DNA of 64,000 nucleotides from Sphingobacterium sp. GVS05A (lineage in GTDB: Bacteria > Bacteroidota > Bacteroidia > Sphingobacteriales > Sphingobacteriaceae). This document shows positions 51,706 to 60,812 of the stretch, piece by piece (the stretch's first letter is position 1; every line of letters begins with the position of its first letter). Both the position numbers and the translations under genes were made by a program. The notes below the pieces were generated by a model. It ran no database searches. It had not been told where the DNA came from and was given only the letters and a program-made list of their open reading frames with translations. Location of the stretch: the NCBI RefSeq assembly GCF_019969845.1, contig NZ_JAHXYR010000003.1, positions 310,001 through 374,000 of the forward strand, in the 5' to 3' direction.

Positions 51706-54303
51706 ATGAAAAAAAATGCTATTTTTCGAATTAGCGTCATTTTTAGCTTGCTTTTAGCTGGTTCTTATCAGACTTATGCGCAGGTAGAAAATCCTAAACC
51801 CATTATAAATGCTTCATTGACAGGTACTGTGATCGATGCGGTTACAAAAGAGCCCCTACAGGGTGTAACGGTACAAATTGAAGCCGTTACCCACCAGGTG
51901 AAGACCGATAGCAAAGGCGTATTTCAATTTGTTACAGGACAGAAACTGCCGTTTTCACTTATTGTATCCATTGTAGGTTATCAAACAAGGCGGGTTGTCG
52001 TGGACCAATCGCCTACCGTGATCGAACTGACACCCCGGTTGGAAGCCCTGGACCAGGTAGTTGTGACGGCCCGTAGACGCAAGGAGCAATTGCAAGATGT
52101 ACCGATTCCCGTTTCTATTATCCGTGGTGCAGCATTGGAAGATGCTGGAGCTTTTAATGTCAATCGACTGAAAGAACTTGTTCCGACGGTACAACTGTAT
52201 TCTTCCAATGCGCGTAACACGACACTTAATATTCGTGGTCTTGGTTCCACTTACGGTCTTACCAATGATGGTATAGACCCGGGTGTCGGATTCTATCTGG
52301 ACGGTGTATACATCGCTCGGCCAGCTGCAACTTGGCTAGACTTTATTGATATTGATCAGATCGAAGTATTGCGGGGGCCACAGGGGACACTCTTTGGTAA
52401 AAATACGACCGCAGGAGCCTTTAATATTACTTCGCGGCTACCCCAATTTACACCTGAGGCTAATGTTGAAGTTAGCTATGGCAATCAAGGATTTATTCAG
52501 GCAAAGACATCTATCTCCGGACCGCTAGCTAAGAATCTAGCTGCGCGGGCTTCCTTTTCGGGCACGCAACGGGATGGTAATCTGTTTAACGTCCATACCA
52601 ATCGAAAGATCAATGATATCAATAACCTCGGATTTAGGGGGCAATTGTTGTTTACACCAACTGAGAATATCAAATTGGTACTCTCAGGAGATGTCTCTTC
52701 CCAAAAGCCTGATGGATATGGTTGGGCAGTCGCAGGTGTCGTCAAAACCCAACGTGCTGATTACCGACAATTTGATGCTATAATCAAAGATTTAGGGTAT
52801 GAATTACCCTATAAAAGTGCATTTGAACGTAAGATTGACCTCGATACACAATCCAAAGCTGATAACAAATTGGGCGGTGTAGCGTTGAATGCAGACATTA
52901 AAATCGGAGCGGGAACATTAACCTCTACCTCAGCTTGGCGGAAATGGACTTGGGTGCCACTCAATGATCGGGATTATCTAGGTCTTCCTGTTTATACTGT
53001 TTCCGCAGGTAATTCGGTGCATAACCAATGGTCGCAAGAATTTAGGTATTCTGGCAAAATCAGTGAGAAAGTAAGTGGTGTAATCGGCTTATTTGGCCTT
53101 TGGCAGGATCTTGGTACTGATCCTGTGCATACAGAAGAGACGGGATCCGCATTCTGGCGCTTCCAGAAAAGCTCTACGAGCGCCCTATGGGAGACTCCAG
53201 GGTTATTTGACAATTTTGGCATTAAGACTGTATATGGAATCAAAAGTACAAGTTTAGCCGCTTATACACAGATTGACTGGGAGGTGACCTCCAAACTTCA
53301 TATTTTACCAGGACTGCGCTATAACTACGACAAAAAGAAAGCAAACTACGATAGACAGACCTATGGTGGGCTACAGACATCCGATCCAGCACTGTTGGCA
53401 CTCAAAAATGGGGTCTATACCAACCAAACTTTTGATATAAACGCGGATGCGGATAATTTTTCAGGACAACTGTCTGCGAAATACCGTTTCAACCCCAAAA
53501 TCAATGCTTATGCAACCTACTCCATCAGCTATAAGCCAATTGGAATCAATGTAGGTGGATTGCCAACAGCAAATGGTGCTGTGCTGCTAGATCTAGCTGA
53601 AGTAAAACCAGAAGCGGTTCGCCACAAAGAGTTGGGTGTGAAAACTAACCCAACACGCAACTCGATCCTTAACTTGTCCGTTTACCAGACTGATATTAAA
53701 GATTATCAAACACAGGTACAAACGCCTGAACCAGGAGTGAATCGGGGTTACTTGGCCAATGCTGAGAAAGTACGTGTCAAAGGAGTGGAACTCGACGGTA
53801 ATATTAATATTGGCCACTTTCTGCGCCTGAATGGTGCGCTGGCCTATACAGATGCGAAATACGTGAAATTTACAAATGCACCAGTTCCGCTGGAAGAAGT
53901 TGGTGGGCCGCAGGCTTTTAAAGATATTTCGGGTGGAGTGCTTCCGGGAGTATCCAAATGGTCTTGGTCTTTGGGCGGAGAAGTTAATCAGAGCGGTAAA
54001 CTGATTGGTATCAATGGCTCCTACTTTTTGGGAGCAGATCTTTTCCATCGCTCCAAATTCTCTTCAAGCTCATCTCCATCGCAGTATTTGAATATTGATG
54101 CTTATACTTTGCTGAATGCGCGTTTAGGCTTTAGGGGGTCGAATGGCGTTTCAGTTTTTGTGTGGAGCAGAAATTTGACAAATAAAGATTACTATGAGCA
54201 ATTGCTCGCAGCTCCTGGCAGTTATGGTCAATATGCTGGAGTCATAGCCGATCCGAGAACCTATGGAGTAACACTGCGGTACAATTGGAAACAGGGAAAT
54301 TAG
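51706..54303 (+). CDS. TonB-dependent outer membrane receptor
   Basis: 865 aa from ATG 51706; the longer open frame from TTG 51673 precedes the signal peptide. Signal MKKNAIFRISVIFSLLLAGS, cleaved near TYAQ. A carboxypeptidase-regulatory-like domain (about 35-115) is followed by the plug (about 125-240: QDVPIPVSIIRG, IRGLGSTYG, DQIEVLRGPQGTLFGKNTTAGAFNI in pieces) and a 22-strand barrel ending in VTLRYNWKQGN. It resembles iron-siderophore-type receptors rather than SusC; no SusD follows. The leader with Cys codons and the YeiH neighbour suggest a sulfur compound as possible cargo, which is inference. Confidence 0.93.
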   Translation: MKKNAIFRISVIFSLLLAGSYQTYAQVENPKPIINASLTGTVIDAVTKEPLQGVTVQIEAVTHQVKTDSKGVFQFVTGQKLPFSLIVSIVGYQTRRVVVDQSPTVIELTPRLEALDQVVVTARRRKEQLQDVPIPVSIIRGAALEDAGAFNVNRLKELVPTVQLYSSNARNTTLNIRGLGSTYGLTNDGIDPGVGFYLDGVYIARPAATWLDFIDIDQIEVLRGPQGTLFGKNTTAGAFNITSRLPQFTPEANVEVSYGNQGFIQAKTSISGPLAKNLAARASFSGTQRDGNLFNVHTNRKINDINNLGFRGQLLFTPTENIKLVLSGDVSSQKPDGYGWAVAGVVKTQRADYRQFDAIIKDLGYELPYKSAFERKIDLDTQSKADNKLGGVALNADIKIGAGTLTSTSAWRKWTWVPLNDRDYLGLPVYTVSAGNSVHNQWSQEFRYSGKISEKVSGVIGLFGLWQDLGTDPVHTEETGSAFWRFQKSSTSALWETPGLFDNFGIKTVYGIKSTSLAAYTQIDWEVTSKLHILPGLRYNYDKKKANYDRQTYGGLQTSDPALLALKNGVYTNQTFDINADADNFSGQLSAKYRFNPKINAYATYSISYKPIGINVGGLPTANGAVLLDLAEVKPEAVRHKELGVKTNPTRNSILNLSVYQTDIKDYQTQVQTPEPGVNRGYLANAEKVRVKGVELDGNINIGHFLRLNGALAYTDAKYVKFTNAPVPLEEVGGPQAFKDISGGVLPGVSKWSWSLGGEVNQSGKLIGINGSYFLGADLFHRSKFSSSSSPSQYLNIDAYTLLNARLGFRGSNGVSVFVWSRNLTNKDYYEQLLAAPGSYGQYAGVIADPRTYGVTLRYNWKQGN

Positions 54304-54332
54304 GACCGTAATTCATAACATATTTTCATTAG

Positions 54333-54366
54333 CCGTCTCTAATTTATTTAGAGACGGTTTTTTTTG
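54333..54366 (+). terminator. Intrinsic terminator after the TonB receptor
   Basis: CCGTCTCTAA / TTAGAGACGG, 5-nt loop, T8 tail. Confidence 0.93.
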
Positions 54367-54481
54367 TCCGAAAAGAGAGATTGTGTCAATAGAAATTTTA
54401 TCGATGATAATTTGCAACCTCTACTTGCTTTATTTATGGAAAACCGTATCTTAATTCATCATTAAGGTGAAAGATTTGCGC

Positions 54482-55030
54482 ATGAACGAAAAAGAGCTAT
54501 TACAACATTATAAAACAACAGGAGACCTGTCTGCGCTGGGAAAATTATATTCGCCTTATATGTCCTTGCTTTATGGTGTATGTTTCAAGTATTTGCAAGA
54601 TCCCGATCGTAGCCAGGATGCTGTCATGCAGATCTTTGAAGAGCTGATTCAGAAACTGCGTCATTACGAGGTTGATAATTTTAAAAGCTGGTTGCACGTA
54701 TACAGTAAGAACTATTGTTTGATGCAATTGCGCAAAGATAAACGGACGACACAGGTGGATATTGAAGATAATTTGTTTGAAAGCGAACAAAAACTCAATA
54801 CCAGTGAAGAGACAAAATGGGAGGAGCGGGATTTTGAAAAACTAGAAGGTTGTATGCAGACTTTAAATGAAGAGCAAAAAGAATGTGTACGTTTGTTTTA
54901 TCTGGAACAAAAGTGCTATAAAGATATCGCAGATTTAACAGGGTATGATCTGAATAAAGTCAAGAGTGCCATCCAGAATGGGAAACGCAATCTGAAAATC
55001 TGTATGGAAAGGAAAGAAAATGGAAAATAA
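54482..55030 (+). CDS. ECF-type RNA polymerase sigma factor
   Basis: 182 aa from ATG 54482 (a GTG at 54467 is in frame). Region 2: LYGVCFKYLQDPDRSQDAVMQIFEEL with SWLHVYSKNYCLMQLRKDKR (about 27-85, in pieces). Region 4: LNEEQKECVRLFYLEQKCYKDIADLTGYDLNKVKSAIQNGKRNLK (about 127-170, in pieces). The 3' end overlaps the next gene by 11 nt, so the two are translationally coupled. It is not followed by a FecR-SusC pair, so its targets are unknown. Confidence 0.92.
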   Translation: MNEKELLQHYKTTGDLSALGKLYSPYMSLLYGVCFKYLQDPDRSQDAVMQIFEELIQKLRHYEVDNFKSWLHVYSKNYCLMQLRKDKRTTQVDIEDNLFESEQKLNTSEETKWEERDFEKLEGCMQTLNEEQKECVRLFYLEQKCYKDIADLTGYDLNKVKSAIQNGKRNLKICMERKENGK

Positions 55031-55718
55031 TTATCAGTTATCACGAATTCATAATTACATCCATGGTCTAATGAGCAAGGAGGAAATGTTTCAACTGGAA
55101 AAAGAAGCATTGGAAGACCCCTTTTTACAGGATGCCATCGATGGATACCGATTGCAGAATGGAGTTGATACCCGGCAATTAAGCTTGCTGCAGCAGCGAC
55201 TTAATCGTCGGGTCGAAAATACCATAGCGACAAGACATGCACAATATTATACTTGGCAACGTCTGGCTATAGGCGCGGCGGCAGGGGTTTTGTTTGTTGT
55301 TTTATTAGCGCTTCTATATTTTAAACATTTCAATGGTAAAGCCGAGCGGACGACAGATGTCACGTTGAGCGAACCAGAAAACCTTTTAGCGATCGAGCCT
55401 CTGTTGGATGGTGGTGATGCTACTCCGGTCGGTGGATGGAAAGCCTTTGAACAATATTTAAACAATCAGGTGAGGGATGGCGGAAAAGGTGGGGAGATTA
55501 TTGTTAATTTCACAATCGGAAAGAATGGATTGCCTGATCAGATCCACGCAGAAGGAACACCCGAGCAAGCTCTTTTTGACGAGGCTGTACGGCTTCTTCA
55601 GTCAGGTGCTAAATGGCAAGGAACAAAAGGGCGCCTGAAGATCACTTTTCCTCTGAAGGAGATGAAGAATTCTGCCCAGTCGAATATCATCAAACCACCA
55701 CATTGTTTTGGGATATAA
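55020..55718 (+). CDS. Anti-sigma-like membrane protein with TonB-C-like periplasmic domain
   Basis: 232 aa. Cytosolic N-terminus (about 1-80) with LSRIHNYIHGLMSKEEMFQLEKEALEDPFLQDAIDGY (in pieces), a helix-rich segment like anti-sigma N-termini of Bacteroidota. One membrane segment (about 83-104). The periplasmic part (about 135-215) has the TonB C-terminal layout: GGEIIVNFTIGKNGLPDQI, then LFDEAVRLLQSGAKWQG and RLKITFPL. It overlaps the sigma gene by 11 nt. It likely holds the sigma factor and senses an envelope signal; both are inference. Confidence 0.8.
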   Translation: MENNYQLSRIHNYIHGLMSKEEMFQLEKEALEDPFLQDAIDGYRLQNGVDTRQLSLLQQRLNRRVENTIATRHAQYYTWQRLAIGAAAGVLFVVLLALLYFKHFNGKAERTTDVTLSEPENLLAIEPLLDGGDATPVGGWKAFEQYLNNQVRDGGKGGEIIVNFTIGKNGLPDQIHAEGTPEQALFDEAVRLLQSGAKWQGTKGRLKITFPLKEMKNSAQSNIIKPPHCFGI

Positions 55719-55726
55719 AAGCAATA

Positions 55727-55751
55727 AGGGCCCGAATTATTCGAGCCCTTG
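55727..55751. terminator. Hairpin between convergent anti-sigma and nitroreductase genes
   Basis: AAGGGCCCGAA pairs with TTCGAGCCCTT with one mismatch and a 3-nt loop. No T run on the plus side, so weak. Confidence 0.5.
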
Positions 55752-55776
55752 TCTATTTATGGTAAGCTGTGCTACC

Positions 55777-56340
55777 TTATTCTTCCCAACGAATTTTTTC
55801 TTCGATAGGCGTACGTACAGGTTCGCGTGCATCTGATTCATGATGTCCTAAGTAAAATAGGCCGATACATTTTTGGTTCTCTTCCAGATTAAGGAAACCA
55901 CCCAAATGATTGATTAAGCCTGGTGTTGCCCAGTAACCACCAATATTCAACGAATGTGCCGCGAGCCACATATTTTCTACGGCAGCAGCAGTACAAGCCA
56001 ATTCTTCCCATTCAGGAACTTCACCCGTATAATTGACGATAAGCGCAATGGCAACATTCGATTGTGTTGCTTTCTTGCCCATGGTGATCTCTGTCGCTTC
56101 CGTGTATTTCTCCGCTGGTGTAACCGATTTATAGATGCGCGATAATTCAGTGCCCAAGCGTTGAAGTCCTTCTTTACGGAAGATCACAAAACGCCAAGGC
56201 TGTGTCCGTTTATGTGTTGGAGCAGCATTAGCTGCTTCCAAAATGCTAAGGATATCCTCTTTGCTTACTTCTTTTTCGGTAAAAGAAGCTTGAAATACCG
56301 ATCTTCTGTAGTGTATTGCTTTTAAAACGTCGTTTTTCAT
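55777..56340 (-). CDS. Nitroreductase-family protein
   Basis: 187 aa. FMN-dependent nitroreductase fold: KAIHYRRSVFQASFTEKEV and ILEAANAAPTHKRTQPWRFVIF at the N-terminus (RRS and the FMN phosphate/isoalloxazine contacts), and VENMWLAAHSLNIGGYWATPGLI in the middle. Probably reduces nitro compounds or quinones with NAD(P)H. It follows pepT with a 27-nt gap and may be co-transcribed. Confidence 0.9.
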   Translation of the reverse strand: MKNDVLKAIHYRRSVFQASFTEKEVSKEDILSILEAANAAPTHKRTQPWRFVIFRKEGLQRLGTELSRIYKSVTPAEKYTEATEITMGKKATQSNVAIALIVNYTGEVPEWEELACTAAAVENMWLAAHSLNIGGYWATPGLINHLGGFLNLEENQKCIGLFYLGHHESDAREPVRTPIEEKIRWEE

Positions 56341-56367
56341 TAAAAATATGTTGATTTTAGAATGTAC

Positions 56368-57630
56368 TTATGCTTTTTCTTCCCATAAAGATACAACATG
56401 CAAAATTGTTTTGACCGCTTTTTCCATATCTTGTGCTGATACCCATTCTTGCTTTCCATGAAAAGCATGTCCACCGGCAAAGATATTAGGACATGGAAGC
56501 CCCATAAATGACAGGCGTGATCCATCGGTACCGCCACGGATACTTCTTCTTTCTGCGACCATCCCTGCTCTTGTAATAGCTTCCATACCGATTTCCATAA
56601 TTTCGGGATGTTGATCCAGAACCTCTTTCATATTGCGGTATTGCTCTTTTACACTGAATGTATAGGTACAATTTGGATAACGCTCAACAATAGATTTTGC
56701 TATTGCTTCCAGTTCATCTTCATGTTTTTTTAGATTAGCTGTCGCATGATCACGGATGATAAATTGAATCTCAGCTTTTTCAACCGACCCACTGATATTG
56801 ACGGGGTGCACAAAACCGTCTTTTTTATTGGTGCTTTCAGGAGAAAGTCTGTCTTTCGGTAATGCATCAATGACGGCACTTGCGATTTTAATTGCACTTT
56901 GCATTTTTCCTTTTGCAAAACCAGGGTGTACAGAGACGCCATGGATTGTTAAAGTTGCTCCATCTGCCGAGAATGTCTCATCTTCGATCGTGCCAGCTTT
57001 TTCACCATCCATGGTGTAGGCAAAGTCTGCTGCCAGACGCTTTAAGTCTGCTTTATCAACCCCACGGCCGATTTCTTCGTCTGGCGTGAATAAAATCTTG
57101 ATATCACCATGTTTAATCTCCGGGTGTTTCATCAATAGGCGTGCAGCATCCATTATTTCAGCGATACCAGCCTTATCATCCGCTCCTAAGAGCGTTGTTC
57201 CGCTGGCCGTAATTACATCGTTTCCGATTTGATTGGCTAAATCGGGATGTTCTGCATATTTGATCACAATGCTATTATCATCCGGAAGGACCAAATCTTG
57301 TCCTTGGTAATTACGGTGTACCAATGGTTTTACATCTTTGCCCGAAGAATCCGGAGAAGTGTCCATATGTGAGCAGAAACAGATAACTGGAACTTTCTTG
57401 GAAGTATTGGAAGGGATGGTCGCATAGATGTAACCATTTTCATCTATAGCGGCATCCGAAATACCCAATGATAAGAGTTCTTCTACCAATAATTTGCCCA
57501 GATTTTTCTGTTTTTCAGTAGACGGGCATGTTGGTGAATTTACATCAGATTGTGTATCAATCTGTACGTAGCGTTGAAATCTTTCCGAAACTGAAAAGTC
57601 ACTTATGTTATTAATCTCAAATGTACTCAT
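56368..57630 (-). CDS. pepT: Peptidase T (tripeptide aminopeptidase)
   Basis: 420 aa from ATG 57630 (MSTFEINNISDF); the upstream open frame crosses the promoter. M20 metallopeptidase signatures: CFCSHMDTSPDSSG, TTLLGADDKAGIAEIMDAA (bridging Asp and nearby), FTPDEEIGRGVDKADL, RGGTDGSRLSFMGLPCPNIFAGGHAFHG (in pieces). It splits N-terminal residues from tripeptides, zinc dependent, in the cytosol. A promoter lies 30 nt upstream, and the nitroreductase gene follows. Confidence 0.95.
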   Translation of the reverse strand: MSTFEINNISDFSVSERFQRYVQIDTQSDVNSPTCPSTEKQKNLGKLLVEELLSLGISDAAIDENGYIYATIPSNTSKKVPVICFCSHMDTSPDSSGKDVKPLVHRNYQGQDLVLPDDNSIVIKYAEHPDLANQIGNDVITASGTTLLGADDKAGIAEIMDAARLLMKHPEIKHGDIKILFTPDEEIGRGVDKADLKRLAADFAYTMDGEKAGTIEDETFSADGATLTIHGVSVHPGFAKGKMQSAIKIASAVIDALPKDRLSPESTNKKDGFVHPVNISGSVEKAEIQFIIRDHATANLKKHEDELEAIAKSIVERYPNCTYTFSVKEQYRNMKEVLDQHPEIMEIGMEAITRAGMVAERRSIRGGTDGSRLSFMGLPCPNIFAGGHAFHGKQEWVSAQDMEKAVKTILHVVSLWEEKA

Positions 57631-57659
57631 TTTAATAGCCTTAATGTGATAAGGGTGAC

Positions 57660-57692
57660 CAAATTTACAAATTCTAACGGGCTTCGACCAAA
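57660..57692 (-). promoter_or_regulatory. Bacteroidota-type promoter of pepT
   Basis: On the minus strand: TTTG (57692-57689), 21-nt spacer, TAAATTTG (57667-57660). Start site near 57655 excludes the longer frame upstream. Confidence 0.65.
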
Positions 57693-57695
57693 AAC

Positions 57696-57731
57696 AAACA
57701 AGACTTGTCAATAAACTGACAAGTCTTGTTT
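57696..57731 (-). terminator. Intrinsic terminator of the DUF4197 gene
   Basis: AAACAAGACTTGTCA / TGACAAGTCTTGTTT, perfect 15-bp stem, 6-nt loop; on the minus strand a T-rich run follows. Confidence 0.9.
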
Positions 57732-57792
57732 ACTAGAGGTAATATTTCGCTAACCTCCTATATCTTTTTGGGGGACTAACCCTACGTTTAGC

Positions 57793-58620
57793 TTATTTTT
57801 TTTCGTCGGCGTAGCCAAATACTTTCTGCAAGATATTTGTATTTCTGCTTCCGCCGATATTGTTTCTGATTTTTGATTCCTGATCAGCGACTTTGATAAA
57901 CAAACCATCTATGGCCTTTTGCGTAACATAAGCAGTCAGATTTGTTTCCACCTTATTGCCTAGCGGCAAGTTATTATAGGCTGAGGTCAATTGCGTCCAA
58001 TATTGGTCTACATTATTTACACCCATAGCAGATTGAATGACCGGACTAAACTTGTTTGTTAATTCGGTTGATGTATTTGTTTTGAAAAATGTTGTTGCAG
58101 CATCTTGCTTGCTTCCCAACAGGATATTGGTCGCATCAGTGATGGTCATTTTAGACAATGCATTTACGAATACCGGAGCGGCCTCTTTTACTGCACCTTC
58201 AGCGGCTCTGTTCATGCTTTGAATAAATTGATCACAAAGCTTGCCCATGCCGACTGCACGAAGTGTTTTTTCTATCTTTTGGGCCTCCGCAGGCATTAAA
58301 ATTTTCACTGCGGCATCACCTAAGAAGCCATCTTTTTTTGCCAAAGACTCAATACTTAGGTTAAGGCCGTTGCTTAGAGCTTGTTTGATACCCAATGAAG
58401 CATCTTTATTTGATAATGAAGCCAGGGGGTTCGACTTGTTCGAACCCGTTGTTGAAGAGCTCGCTGTTGACGAATTCGTCTTTTTTGTGCTGTCAGTTTG
58501 ACTCTGATTTGCTTTATTCAACGCGTCGTTGATCTTTTTAAAGATTTGCGCTTCACTGTTGTTAGAGAACAAAAGCGCTGAAACAAATAGGGTACAATAT
58601 AGTAATGGAAATTTCATCAT
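57793..58620 (-). CDS. DUF4197 domain protein
   Basis: 275 aa from ATG 58620 (or 58617); the open frame begins at 58638 but the TAATTTTG element (58643-58636) sits there. Signal peptide ends at SEAQ. A Ser/Thr/Asn-rich linker (about 40-70) precedes the DUF4197 domain (about 75-275), with FLGDAAVKILMPAEAQKIEKTLR and TDATNILLGSKQDAATTFFKTNTS (in pieces) and AYVTQKAIDGLF near the end. Function unknown, exported. Confidence 0.9.
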   Translation of the reverse strand: MMKFPLLYCTLFVSALLFSNNSEAQIFKKINDALNKANQSQTDSTKKTNSSTASSSTTGSNKSNPLASLSNKDASLGIKQALSNGLNLSIESLAKKDGFLGDAAVKILMPAEAQKIEKTLRAVGMGKLCDQFIQSMNRAAEGAVKEAAPVFVNALSKMTITDATNILLGSKQDAATTFFKTNTSTELTNKFSPVIQSAMGVNNVDQYWTQLTSAYNNLPLGNKVETNLTAYVTQKAIDGLFIKVADQESKIRNNIGGSRNTNILQKVFGYADEKK

Positions 58621-58635
58621 GATATGTTTTGCTGT

Positions 58636-58643
58636 CAAAATTA
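58636..58643 (-). promoter_or_regulatory. Candidate -7 element of the DUF4197 gene
   Basis: TAATTTTG on the minus strand, 15 nt before ATG 58620; no -33 box seen. Confidence 0.45.
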
Positions 58644-58802
58644 AGGATATCGACCGTTATTTTTTGTAAAAGTTTAAATTGTCGGTTGTTCTTTCCATGA
58701 GATTGTCCGTATCCGTAGCAGATACGCCACAACCTTAATGCTACGAAAGCTGCGCATTGTCACAGCAGTCTTTGTTGGAAGGGGTAAGGTCTAACAATAA
58801 AA

Positions 58803-58819
58803 CGCCCCAAAAAGGGGCG
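58803..58819 (-). terminator. Terminator-like hairpin of the EEP gene
   Basis: CGCCCC / GGGGCG with A5 loop; on the minus strand a TTTTAT tail follows. Confidence 0.7.
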
Positions 58820-58864
58820 CTTTATCCGCTATATAATAAAATTGCTTTTTTAATCTTATAGAGC

Positions 58865-59701
58865 CTATTTCCACGAAAGTGTTGTCACAACAGGGAAGTG
58901 GTCAGAAGGAAACTTACTCAGGTAAGTGTCTGTCAAAATACCATATTTCTTCGCCTGAAAAGGTTTGGTGATAAAGATATGGTCGATACGACCAGAAGGC
59001 CTTAGGCTCTTTCCCCAACTATTAAAAGAAGAGTTGGGCTCATATTTAAGCGGAGATACTTCATGTACATCTGTGACGATATTGCTCTTGGCAAGTGTAA
59101 AATAGGCCTCATCTTTTTCGTCTACATTGAAGTCGCCTGTTAAGATCAGCGGAAGATCCTTCGCAAATTCTTTTGCTTTTGCCAGGATCAATTTTGCACT
59201 TTCCGTGCGGGCTGTACGTCCGATATGGTCAAAATGGGTATTCATAAAAATAAAGCGCTTTTTATTGGCTTTGTCTTCAAAAATTCCCCAGGTACAGATA
59301 CGTGGTAAGGCCGCATCCCAACCCTTGTTCGGATGTTCGGTATCTGTTGCAGAAAGCCAGAATGTACCACTTTTGATGGCTTTGAACCGATTGGTGTTGT
59401 AATAAATTGCAGAGTGCTCACCTTCCTGTGCACCGTCATCACGCCCCACACCAACATAATCGAATCCCGGAAGCAACGTTTTTAGATCCTGAACCTGATC
59501 ATGAAAGGCTTCCTGAACACCGAATATATCAAAACCATGATACTTAATCAGATTGGTCAGAGGCACTTTGCGGTCAACCCACATATTACCAGTATCTACA
59601 GTATTTCTTTGTCTAATATTGTATGTGGCAGCAATGAAATCTTGCGCATAGGAGATATACGATAGGCATAATGCTGCTGCGAGAATAAAGTATTTTTTCA
59701 T
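58865..59701 (-). CDS. Endonuclease/exonuclease/phosphatase family protein
   Basis: 278 aa. Signal peptide (cleaved before QDFIAA), so exported. EEP fold: TYNIRQRNT (Asn), FGVQEAFHDQ (metal Glu), FIFMNTHFDHIG (His), LTGDFNVDEKDEA (Asp/Asn), GRIDHIFIT and the C-terminal SDHFPV His. Members cleave phosphodiesters or phosphates of nucleic acids, sphingomyelin or sugars; substrate unknown. The glycerophosphodiesterase gene upstream on the same strand suggests phosphate scavenging. Confidence 0.9.
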   Translation of the reverse strand: MKKYFILAAALCLSYISYAQDFIAATYNIRQRNTVDTGNMWVDRKVPLTNLIKYHGFDIFGVQEAFHDQVQDLKTLLPGFDYVGVGRDDGAQEGEHSAIYYNTNRFKAIKSGTFWLSATDTEHPNKGWDAALPRICTWGIFEDKANKKRFIFMNTHFDHIGRTARTESAKLILAKAKEFAKDLPLILTGDFNVDEKDEAYFTLAKSNIVTDVHEVSPLKYEPNSSFNSWGKSLRPSGRIDHIFITKPFQAKKYGILTDTYLSKFPSDHFPVVTTLSWK

Positions 59702-59934
59702 TAGAATAATTAGTTTAGGAATAATTATCTCATTAATATATAGATGTGCAGTATTCCGATTTTGTCCGTTGTTTAATTTCGAATTTCATTTGTATTTCCC
59801 ACCTTGGGTCTCGTGTCAATAAAGCCATAGGCTAAACTTGTTATATTCGGCTTGTAGGAAATTAAAAGATCTTCAGTTATGTTATTTTACTGATCTTCAG
59901 CTTGTTTTGTTAGTGATGATCTCAGGGATAATCT

Positions 59935-60702
59935 TTATTTTTTCAATACCTGAAGCAACAATTCTGGTTCATCTGTTGTGATGAAGTCGATCTTTTGTCC
60001 AATTAGATTGCTCATTTCTTCTTCCGTATTGACTGTCCAGGCATTCACTTTCATACCCAATTGATGCGCTTCCTGCAACCAGCTTGCATTCTTTTTGAAG
60101 ACTGAAAAATGATAATCTAGACCATTGATTCCTGCGGCATTCACATCAGCAGGTGATTTATCCCCATTTAGGTACTGGATATTTGCTTTTGGAGCGAGCT
60201 CATGAATCTTTTGACAAGCCTCAAAACTGAATGCGATATAATCTGTTATTTTCTCTGCTTTCAGATTTTTCACCATTTCAACAGACTTGGTTGCTGCCTC
60301 AAGCGTACGCTCTACACCTAATTTGTTGGTTTTTAACTCCAGGATCAGACGTAAGCCCTTTAATTTTTTTCCCGCTTTGATATACTCTTCCAGTGTTGGG
60401 ATAGATTCCCCATTCGGGTGTTTTTTTGCTAGGAGTTCTGTGTATGTTGCTGTTGCGATGTCAATACCGTAGAAATCATTGTCGTGGTTGACAACAAGAA
60501 TATTGTCTTTGGTGAGGTGTACATCAAACTCAGAACCAAAGAGTTTAAGGTCATGTGCGGCTTTTAAAGAGGCGATGGAATTTTGAGGAAGATGGCTGTT
60601 TTTCCATACGCCACGATGTGCAATTGCTTTGGTCTGTGCAAATAGTGTTGCCGATGAAATGACCATAGCCAACGTCAGACAGCTAAAAATGTGTTTTTTC
60701 AT
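59935..60702 (-). CDS. Glycerophosphodiester phosphodiesterase
   Basis: 255 aa. Signal peptide before AQTKAIAHRG, so periplasmic or exported. GDPD motifs: AHRGVWKNSHLPQNS (catalytic His), GSEFDVHLTKDNILVVNHD (metal Glu/Asp and second His) and LILELKTNK. It hydrolyses glycerophosphodiesters to glycerol-3-phosphate. 233 nt lie between this gene and the EEP gene downstream, so they may form separate transcripts. Confidence 0.93.
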   Translation of the reverse strand: MKKHIFSCLTLAMVISSATLFAQTKAIAHRGVWKNSHLPQNSIASLKAAHDLKLFGSEFDVHLTKDNILVVNHDNDFYGIDIATATYTELLAKKHPNGESIPTLEEYIKAGKKLKGLRLILELKTNKLGVERTLEAATKSVEMVKNLKAEKITDYIAFSFEACQKIHELAPKANIQYLNGDKSPADVNAAGINGLDYHFSVFKKNASWLQEAHQLGMKVNAWTVNTEEEMSNLIGQKIDFITTDEPELLLQVLKK

Positions 60703-60735
60703 ATGTGTTAGTTTGAAAGCTGATTTTTACAGTAT

Positions 60736-60787
60736 AAAAAAAGTGGTACTTTTTATCCTGATTCACAAGATCTAAAGTACCACTTTT
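60736..60787 (-). terminator. Intrinsic terminator of the methyltransferase-HD operon
   Basis: AAAAGTGGTACTTT pairs with AAAGTACCACTTTT across a 21-nt loop, with A/T runs outside. Confidence 0.8.
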
Positions 60788-60812
60788 ATGTTTAGTTATT
60801 GTTAACTGTAAT

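Noticed and set aside
51706..54303. Reading the TonB receptor as a SusC of a polysaccharide utilisation locus
   Set aside because: No SusD or glycoside hydrolase follows, and the plug motifs resemble siderophore-type receptors.
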